The translations under genes and the position numbers were made by a program. The notes beneath the pieces are model-generated. The model had not been told where the DNA came from. It worked only from the letters and a program-made list of their open reading frames with translations, and made no database searches. This document shows positions 54,617 to 60,497 of a DNA stretch of 60,497 nt, piece after piece (within the stretch, counting starts at the first letter, position 1; every line of letters starts with the position of its first letter). Origin of the DNA: Salinivirgaceae bacterium (GTDB taxonomy: Bacteria > Bacteroidota > Bacteroidia > Bacteroidales > SZUA-534). The stretch is from contig JAEINW010000005.1 of the NCBI GenBank assembly GCA_016342715.1, forward strand, positions 1-60,497, given 5' to 3'.

Positions 54617-56083
54617 ATGAATAAGCTTCGACCCATAATGTTTGTAGGAACCGGTTCCGACGTTGGAAAATCCATTATTAATGCGGCTTTTTGTCGCATT
54701 TTTTTGCAAGATGGCTTTAAACCTGCACCTTTCAAAGCTCAAAATATGTCACTGAATTCATATGCAACTCCCGATGGATTAGAGATTGGTCGAGCACAAG
54801 CGGTTCAGGCCGAAGCGTGTGGTTTGGAAAGTAAGGTTGAAATGAATCCTATTTTGCTAAAGCCTACTTCGGAGATGAATGCCCAGATAGTTTTAAACGG
54901 AAAACCTTTGGGGAATAAATCAGCATCGGAATATTTTTTAGGAAGCGATCGTGATGCGTTGTTTGCAGAAGTAATGAAATCATATGATAAGTTATTTGAG
55001 CATTATAATCCTCTTGTAATTGAAGGAGCTGGTAGTATTTCAGAAATGAATTTATGGGATAAGGATATTGTAAATATGCGAGTAGCATTGGCAAGTAATG
55101 CGGCAACTTATTTAATTGCTGATATTGATAGAGGTGGTGTGTTTGCTAGTGTTTATGGTAGCATAAAATTATTACCTGCAGAGGAAAGAAAGTTGATAAA
55201 GGGAATTATCATAAATAAATTCCGTGGCGATTTAGCTTTATTTGAAGATGGAAAGAAAATGCTGGAAGAACTATGTGGAATTCCAGTAGTAGCAATTATT
55301 CCTTATTATCGCAATATTTTTATTGACGATGAAGATTCAGTGGTTCTGGACAAAAAGATTGCTAAGCTAAAAACTAAGAAGCTCAATATTGTTGTAGTTT
55401 TATTAAAACACATGAGCAATTTTACCGACTTTAATGTGTTGGAACGAATTCCTGAAGTAAATCTATTTTATACCCACTCGGCTGATGATGTTATTAGCTC
55501 TGATATTGTAATAATACCTGGTAGCAAAAATACCATTGAGGATTTAATATATTTGCGAAAATCGGGAATGGCAAAAGCCATTTTACAGGCACATGATTCG
55601 GGTAAAGCAGTTTATGGAATTTGTGGTGGTTTTCAAATGATGGGCGATGAAATATTCGATCCACAGCATTTGGAAAGTGAAGTGGAAGTAATAAAAGGCT
55701 TGGGTTTACTTCCGGTTAAAACCATTTTAACTCCTGAAAAAACAACTGAACAGTGTGAATTTAAATTTCAGAATAATACGGAAGTTTGCAAGGGATATGA
55801 AATTCATATGGGAGAAAGCATGTCGGATAATAAATCACCTCTTGCTATACTATGTAATGGTAAAAAAGATGGTTACATAAAAAACTCAAAAATATGGGGT
55901 ACATATATTCACGGAATTTTTGACAATATTTCAGTAATAAAAGAAATTGTGAAAGTTAATGGGGGAGATGATGTTCAGGATTTTGATTTGAACGATTTTA
56001 AGCAAGCTCAGTACAATAAACTAGCTGATCTTGTGCGAGAATGTTCTGATATGGATTATATATATAAAACTCTAAAGGAATAG
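54617..56083 (+). CDS. cobQ: Cobyric acid synthase
   Basis: The protein has 488 residues. The N-terminal dethiobiotin-synthetase-like P-loop is MFVGTGSDVGKS, followed by KAQNMSLNSYAT. The C-terminal glutamine amidotransferase domain has the nucleophile Cys in YGICGGFQMMG and the His in GTYIHGIFDN. It amidates four carboxyls of adenosylcobyrinic acid a,c-diamide. It is the last gene of the run. The following enzyme, CbiB/CobD, is not in the window. Confidence 0.96.
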   Translation: MNKLRPIMFVGTGSDVGKSIINAAFCRIFLQDGFKPAPFKAQNMSLNSYATPDGLEIGRAQAVQAEACGLESKVEMNPILLKPTSEMNAQIVLNGKPLGNKSASEYFLGSDRDALFAEVMKSYDKLFEHYNPLVIEGAGSISEMNLWDKDIVNMRVALASNAATYLIADIDRGGVFASVYGSIKLLPAEERKLIKGIIINKFRGDLALFEDGKKMLEELCGIPVVAIIPYYRNIFIDDEDSVVLDKKIAKLKTKKLNIVVVLLKHMSNFTDFNVLERIPEVNLFYTHSADDVISSDIVIIPGSKNTIEDLIYLRKSGMAKAILQAHDSGKAVYGICGGFQMMGDEIFDPQHLESEVEVIKGLGLLPVKTILTPEKTTEQCEFKFQNNTEVCKGYEIHMGESMSDNKSPLAILCNGKKDGYIKNSKIWGTYIHGIFDNISVIKEIVKVNGGDDVQDFDLNDFKQAQYNKLADLVRECSDMDYIYKTLKE

Positions 56084-56094
56084 ATTGATTTAAT

Positions 56095-56110
56095 AGACCT
56101 GTCAGGTTTT
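56095..56110. repeat. CCTGACAGG palindromic repeat, inverted copy
   Basis: AGACCTGTCAGGTTTT lies 12 bp after the cobQ stop and is the exact reverse complement of 53269-53284. Its T run could give weak termination. Confidence 0.7.
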
Positions 56111-56142
56111 AATTTTAGGCCTATTGATTATAAAACTAATTG

Positions 56143-56721
56143 TTAGGTTTCTGCCAACCTTCCGTCTAATTCTAACTGATCGGCAATTTTTGCCATTCCT
56201 TCAATGGTAAGGGTAATGATTTCAGTTAGTTCCATTTCCATCAATTCGGCACCTTTTTCAATAATGCTGCGGTCAATTTTTGCTGCAAAATTTTTATTGT
56301 TCCATTTCTTTTTAACCGATTTAGCAGTCATATCTAGAATGCTTTTGGTAGGCCTAACTAAAGCCGATGTGGTTACCAAGCCTGTTAATTCATCAATAGT
56401 AAAAAGTGTTTTTTCAAGAAGCGATTCTGGTTTAATATCATTACAAGTCCCCCAAGCATGGCTTAATACAGCGCGAATATATTCTTCGGGCCAATTGTTT
56501 TCTTTTAAAATCTCTTCGGTTTTTATACAATGCTGTTCTGGAAATTTTTCGTAATCCAAGTCGTGAACCAAACCAATAATTCCCCAAAGCTCTTCATCTT
56601 CATTAAAATGTTTGGCAAAATGACGCATGGTAGCTTCAACTGCTAAGCCATGTTTTACTAAACTTTGCGTTTTGTTGTACTCTTTTAAAAGTTCAAAAGC
56701 TTGTTCTCTTGTTGGTTTCAT
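56143..56721 (-). CDS. HD-domain phosphohydrolase
   Basis: The protein has 192 residues. The HD metal motif is spread as VKHGLAVEATMRHF, GLVHDLDYEKFPEQH and VLSHAWG. Such stand-alone HD proteins resemble the predicted-hydrolase group near HDIG proteins. Substrate unknown. It is a single minus-strand gene converging on cobQ; upstream of its start lie repeats of the accessory region. Confidence 0.87.
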   Translation of the reverse strand: MKPTREQAFELLKEYNKTQSLVKHGLAVEATMRHFAKHFNEDEELWGIIGLVHDLDYEKFPEQHCIKTEEILKENNWPEEYIRAVLSHAWGTCNDIKPESLLEKTLFTIDELTGLVTTSALVRPTKSILDMTAKSVKKKWNNKNFAAKIDRSIIEKGAELMEMELTEIITLTIEGMAKIADQLELDGRLAET

Positions 56722-56880
56722 ATAATATTTTTTAATTTGCTTACGAAAAATATAAAATTTCCACGCAAAGATCGCAATGATTTAACGCAAAAAACGCAAA
56801 GAAATAAATAATTCTTTGCGTTTTTTTTGAATTTTATTTTTTGAGCTTTGTTGGTATAGCTTTTATTTTATCAATTCCCA

Positions 56881-57057
56881 GCTCCCGCACTAATGACTGA
56901 TTAAAAAAACGAAGCTCGTGCGCATGTCCTCACGCGTTCGTTGTAAACAAAAGAAATTAAAATAAGATATAAGCCTAGCAAAAATGTTAGGCTTTTTTTT
57001 AATAAAGTTAGCCCTTTAGTTATTAATTTGACCACACGAGAGGACTCGTGCGGCAGC
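56881..57057. repeat. MITE-like element with terminal inverted repeats, copy 1
   Basis: The 177-bp element begins GCTCCCGCAC and ends in the near-inverse GTGCGGCAGC. It contains a hairpin (AACGAA...TTCGTT), an intrinsic-terminator-like stem (AAGCCTAGC/GTTAGGCTT plus eight T) at 56971-57000, and CACGAG-4-CTCGTG. It matches 58005-58181 with three differences and no gaps. No coding sequence is inside. Confidence 0.8.
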
Positions 57058-57097
57058 AGCGCAATCGCGCACTAGAGGGACGGTAGCGGAGAAGGAG

Positions 57098-57429
57098 TAG
57101 ACCTTTGTCTAAAGCAAGAAAATATGAAAAGTGGAGCTGTGGAGCTTTCTCCATTGTAAGAAAGAACGAAAGGTGAAGGCATGGATATTTGCCCATTGCA
57201 TCGGAATGACAAAGAAAGGCATGGAGATTTGTCCAAAGTAAGAAAGGATGACCGGTGGACTCGTGGAGATTTGTCCAAAGCAAGAAAGGACGAAAAGTGA
57301 AGGTATGGAGATTTGTCCATTGCATAGGAATGACAAAGAAAGACATGGAGATTTGTCCAAAGTAAGAAAGGACGACCGGTGGACTCGTGGAGTTTTGTCT
57401 AAAGCAAGTAAAAACTGAAAGTGGCGGTG
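57098..57429. repeat. 42-bp minisatellite, eight units
   Basis: Units of 40-42 bp begin TGGAGATTTGTCCAAAG or close variants. The order is 42, 42, 40, 42, 42, 40, 42, 42 bp, with a higher-order 124-bp period (57182 repeats at 57306). All three minus frames stay open across parts of it, which explains the overlapping track ORFs; none looks like a real protein. Confidence 0.85.
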
Positions 57430-57521
57430 TGAAAGTACCTCCATGGCTTGAAAATTCCAACAGAGTAATTGAGGGGGTTTGTACCTGCTAAAAAAATACA
57501 AGTGTAGACATTGTACCCCTG

Positions 57522-57546
57522 CTGGCGCGAGCTTTCAGCTCGTGTC
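57522..57546. repeat. REP-like hairpin beside the RAYT remnant
   Basis: CTGGCGCGAGCTTTCAGCTCGTGTCC contains CGAGCT-TTC-AGCTCG. It lies 8 bp beyond the 3' end of the transposase remnant, the usual place for a REP served by a RAYT. Confidence 0.65.
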
Positions 57547-57553
57547 CAATTAT

Positions 57554-58000
57554 TTATAGCTCATCAATTTTTATTACTCCGTTACCATCAGTAAAATTGG
57601 AAGCGCTACTATAGTTACCTTCGGTGAGCTCGTAAACTCGGTTCCAGTGGTGAGGCTCCAAAACAAAACCAGATTCCACTGGATTGTAATGTATATAATC
57701 CAATTTTTGCTGAATTACATCAATGCTCCATAATTCAATCGGTTTATTGTGTTGTTGCCAAAACTGTCGCTTTTTAACATTACTATTCTTTCTACCTGCC
57801 CTTTCCATCATCCAAAGTAACCATTATTCGCAAAGCTCATGAGGGCTAAAGCCGTTCTTTTCTACTTTCTTGTGGATTCTCTTCAATCAGGCTTTGAAGT
57901 TTTTTGAAGTATGCGTCTTGAATTCACCTAATAATTTACTTGGGTTATTATTAAAATCTTTAAATATTAAGTGAACATGATTTGGTAAAATACAATAGGC
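57554..58000 (-). pseudogene. REP-associated tyrosine transposase (RAYT) remnant
   Basis: Reading minus from 58000: CILPNHVHLIFKDF is the HUH motif of the Y1_Tnp family, followed by SKLLGEFKTHTSKNFKA, a frameshift, IEENPQESRKE, a 31-bp insertion, then WLLWMMERAGRKNS and QQKLDYIHYNPVESGFV to the stop at 57554. The N-terminal 30-40 residues before the HUH motif are missing: copy 2 of the 177-bp element abuts the break. Two frame disruptions plus truncation make it inactive. The track shows only its last 85 codons. Confidence 0.87.
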
Positions 58001-58004
58001 CCCA

Positions 58005-58181
58005 GCTCCCGCACTAATGACTGATTAAAAAAACGAAGCTCGTGCGCGTGTCCTCACGCGTTCGTTGTAAACAAAAGAAATTAAAATAAGATATAAGCCT
58101 AGCAAAAATGTTAGGCTTTTTTTTAATAAAGTTAGCCGTTTAGTTATTAATGTGACCACACGAGAGGACTCGTGCGGCAGC
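58005..58181. repeat. MITE-like element with terminal inverted repeats, copy 2
   Basis: It is a direct repeat of 56881-57057 at a constant offset of 1124 bp, about 98% identical over 177 bp. It lies at the truncated 5' end of the RAYT remnant, so insertion or recombination here probably removed the start of that gene. Confidence 0.8.
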
Positions 58182-58233
58182 GGGGGGTAAAGTTAAACAA
58201 TTGAGAATTTAAAAGTCCCAGTAAAAATTATCT

Positions 58234-59568
58234 TCAATGTTTTTTTATTTTATTTATTGTCTGTATAATTAACCATAAATTATTATAATCAACTTCATCA
58301 AATCTATCCCATACTTCTTTTGTTTTATTTTCTTGAGAATAATAAAAGTTATAATAATTAAAATAAATCCTTAAACCGAAATCATCAAAATCATAACCAT
58401 GCTTAGCAAAAATCATATTAGCTAATAATTTCAATTCGTAAGTTGTTAAACTTACCATATCATTAGCAAGCAACAATTTATTTGAAAATAATTTAAAATA
58501 TAAAAGCTCTAGCTCTGAATTTGGCTTATAAGCATACTTATAAAACTTATCGTTTAGTTTTACTTTAAAATAAATATTCTGAGTTTTTTTATTGCTTTCA
58601 TCATACCCAATTAACTTATATTTATTTTTACTTGAAGGAGCTAGTATTTCTTTGAATATCGTTGTATTTGCTATTTCCAATTTATCTTTATCAACAACAC
58701 AAGAAAACCTACTGTCTGCCAGTTTCTTTAAGGTATGTATAAACAACTTAGAATCATCTATACTAGAATGCATATAAAAAAAATTATACTCCAAGTTATT
58801 TACTCCTTTAAAGTTATATGTAATATCTTCTAGCTTATTCTTTTCAATATCATATAGGAAATAACTAAGGCTAGAATAGCCCCCTGCCCATTCTCCAAAT
58901 TCTAATATGTATTTATCTTCAAATAATCTATACCCTGACACAAATTCCTGTTCTGAATCTAACATATCTGACATTTGAAACAGAATATTAGTTTCATTTT
59001 TAGATAAATTAACTGATGAAATTGATTTATCCTTTTCGTTGAAATAATAAAAAATTGTATCTGCGTAGTAAAAAATACCATAAATAACATCTACAGGTGA
59101 CTTACTAACTTTACCCTTTAAAACTAGAGAATCTGATAGTTGATAAAAATAAGTAGAATCTTTACTTCCACTACAGAAAAATAAATTTCTATTATCAATA
59201 TACAATTTGTAAACACCCCCTTTAACAAGTTCTGGCTCCAAAGCATCAAGAATTACGTAATCAATAAATCTATTTGAATTCTCAATATTCTGTTTGAAGA
59301 CTTTTAAAGAAACAGAATCAATATGATACAAAAAACGAACGTTTTCATTAATTTCATCAACATTAATACCTATGCTAAAATCAAAAGATTTAATAAGGAA
59401 AGTGTCTATTAATTGCTTTTCTTCTGACTTTAATTCAATATCTACAACCGTATCACTTAGAATAATAAACTCCTTATTAGGAGCGACCTCTTTCGTTTTA
59501 GTTTGTTTAATAGAACATTCACAAAATAATAATGCCACTATAATAAAAAATAAATATCTTGTTTGCAT
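58234..59568 (-). CDS. Lipoprotein-like protein with a C-terminal YARHG domain
   Basis: The protein has 444 residues. The N-terminus is hydrophobic and ends in ALLFCECS, a non-canonical but plausible lipidation site (Cys16 or Cys18). The long middle part is beta-rich and not recognised. The C-terminal 70 residues contain LLANMIFAKHGYDFDDFG, a YARHG-type domain of extracytoplasmic bacterial proteins. It starts 2 bp after the stop of the preceding gene, so translation is surely coupled. A protective (immunity) role toward its partner is possible but unproven. Confidence 0.72.
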   Translation of the reverse strand: MQTRYLFFIIVALLFCECSIKQTKTKEVAPNKEFIILSDTVVDIELKSEEKQLIDTFLIKSFDFSIGINVDEINENVRFLYHIDSVSLKVFKQNIENSNRFIDYVILDALEPELVKGGVYKLYIDNRNLFFCSGSKDSTYFYQLSDSLVLKGKVSKSPVDVIYGIFYYADTIFYYFNEKDKSISSVNLSKNETNILFQMSDMLDSEQEFVSGYRLFEDKYILEFGEWAGGYSSLSYFLYDIEKNKLEDITYNFKGVNNLEYNFFYMHSSIDDSKLFIHTLKKLADSRFSCVVDKDKLEIANTTIFKEILAPSSKNKYKLIGYDESNKKTQNIYFKVKLNDKFYKYAYKPNSELELLYFKLFSNKLLLANDMVSLTTYELKLLANMIFAKHGYDFDDFGLRIYFNYYNFYYSQENKTKEVWDRFDEVDYNNLWLIIQTINKIKKH

Positions 59569-59570
59569 CT

Positions 59571-60497
59571 TTATCTTAATTTTAATTCTGGTTCATTCAT
59601 TGGTTTATTTGGAATTTGACTTATTTCTTTAGGGGTCATTTTTTTAAGCGGGTTAGCTTTATACTCTAGTCTTTCTGATAAAGTTGGGAAAGATTCTATA
59701 AGAACAAAAGCTTGTAAATTTTTAATTTTTGCATCGGAATAAACGCCTCCTTCTCCCAATAATGGGAACTTGCCTACTTTAAGTCCTGCTTGTACAACGT
59801 TTCCAAAATTATATTCCATCTCATTCACCTCGATTGTTGATAGTTCATCAGTCGAAAGACCTGTAGTAATATGACCACTTGAACTGCTACCGGAATTCCA
59901 GGAATAATAAACCATTCCTCCTGCATTTACATAATTCCAAGATTCATTTAAAGAAACTTCATGAAATACGTCTGGATAACTATTCATTATTTCATTCATT
60001 GCATTCGCATTAACCCTATAATCAACCCCAGTTGATAATTGTTTATTCCCATCTTTATTTGTAAATAACTTATCTTCCCATGGATTACCGTATCCCATGC
60101 TATCAGTTAAATCATATCCAAATTGATTACACCAAGTTACACTTTTACCACTCTTTAGTTCATATGTTTCCTTTCTTACTGTTTCATCTAAAAAATCTCC
60201 TTTTGCAATATCAACTCTAATTTTTCCCCACATGAAATCTGTCTTTGCATTTTTAATTGGGATATAAGCATGGTTCGGTTGATAATAATCTTTTTGTGCC
60301 AGGCTTGAACCTCTTGAAGCCAATAATTTATCTCTACCTAAAATATTTGGTTTAGATTTATTATAATCAAGTCCTCTAGGGGTCATTTTCGTTAATGGTG
60401 CCAAAGCCTCTTCCAACCCATCTGTAAATAGCAAATTTAAAATCACCAATTTTTCGCAATTGGTTTTCACCACTTTTTCGCAAATGCAAATCACCAC
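59571..60497 (-). CDS. Putative Cys/His cell-wall hydrolase or effector, 5'-partial
   Basis: The frame is open to the window edge, so the true start lies outside. In the visible 308 residues Cys123 (SVTWCNQFGYD) and His209 (SSSSGHITTG) follow the pattern of NlpC/P60- or CHAP-type amidases, with a Gly/Ser turn just before the His. The section before the domain (LTKMTPRGLDYNKSKPN) is unlike a signal peptide and could be the tail of a longer modular protein. The pairing with a lipoprotein 2 bp downstream suggests an effector-immunity couple. Family assignment is tentative. Confidence 0.55.
   Translation of the reverse strand: MVICICEKVVKTNCEKLVILNLLFTDGLEEALAPLTKMTPRGLDYNKSKPNILGRDKLLASRGSSLAQKDYYQPNHAYIPIKNAKTDFMWGKIRVDIAKGDFLDETVRKETYELKSGKSVTWCNQFGYDLTDSMGYGNPWEDKLFTNKDGNKQLSTGVDYRVNANAMNEIMNSYPDVFHEVSLNESWNYVNAGGMVYYSWNSGSSSSGHITTGLSTDELSTIEVNEMEYNFGNVVQAGLKVGKFPLLGEGGVYSDAKIKNLQAFVLIESFPTLSERLEYKANPLKKMTPKEISQIPNKPMNEPELKLR

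Noticed and set aside
57098-57429. Possible CRISPR array
   Set aside because: Repeats are contiguous and imperfect with no unique spacers, and no cas gene is near.
57023-57501. Three overlapping minus-strand ORFs of 82-145 codons
   Set aside because: They are three reading frames of the same 42-bp minisatellite; translation gives repetitive sequence without protein character.

Overview
The window is an AT-rich chromosomal segment from a member of the Bacteroidota, most likely a marine or anaerobic relative of the Bacteroidales/Marinilabiliales. The phylum rests on several signs: a type IX secretion (T9SS) C-terminal domain and a T9SS plug protein, a complete Na+-NQR operon with ApbE, a fused alpha/beta 2-oxoacid dehydrogenase E1, a BtuB-BtuG pair, an exosortase with a Bacteroidota-type sorting tail, and repeated -7 boxes of the form TAnnTTTG. 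The genus is not determined. No rRNA, tRNA or CRISPR was found.

Layout. 0.1-2 kb: an S4-domain protein, a lipoprotein and a higBA toxin-antitoxin module. 2-3.2 kb: a gene-poor gap with palindromes and a probable minus-strand small RNA. 3.2-7.8 kb (minus): surE, a small membrane protein, lpxB, a SpoIID-like protein and an M14 carboxypeptidase. 8-13.3 kb (plus): pheT, macrodomain, SiaC-like protein, rhomboid protease, a broken GmhB-type phosphatase and a class IV aminotransferase. 13.2-22.1 kb (minus): YqgE/AlgH, an exosortase overlapping its likely small substrate, and a 2426-residue T9SS-exported fibronectin-type repeat protein. 22.3-27.4 kb (plus): a Wza/Wzc pair and an NhaC-like antiporter. 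27.5-35.3 kb: fused E1, two tiny membrane proteins (one Cys-rich and NqrM-like), and a second Wza/Wzc pair with a SPOR-like lead gene behind a possible attenuator. 35.4-42.4 kb (minus): apbE and nqrABCDEF. 42.9-44.2 kb: the T9SS plug protein.

44.2-56.1 kb is a cobalamin locus under two B12 riboswitches. The first controls btuF-btuC-btuD (inner-membrane import). The second controls btuB-btuG (outer-membrane capture), followed by cobU, cobT, cobS, cobC and cobQ (late corrin synthesis and nucleotide-loop assembly). CbiB/CobD and a corrinoid adenosyltransferase are not in the window.

The last 4 kb is accessory DNA: two 98%-identical 177-bp elements with terminal inverted repeats, a 42-bp minisatellite, a degenerate REP-associated transposase (RAYT) carrying a 31-bp palindromic insertion, and at the right edge a tightly coupled pair of a Cys/His hydrolase-like protein and a YARHG lipoprotein.

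The least explained signals are: a three-hairpin element present twice inside the B12 locus, with compensatory changes in the stems and an identical 33-nt third loop; the MITE/RAYT/minisatellite region; the edge hydrolase-lipoprotein pair; the small Cys protein as a possible NQR iron factor; and the minus-strand RNA near 2.6 kb. All positions were read by eye; no homology search was run.
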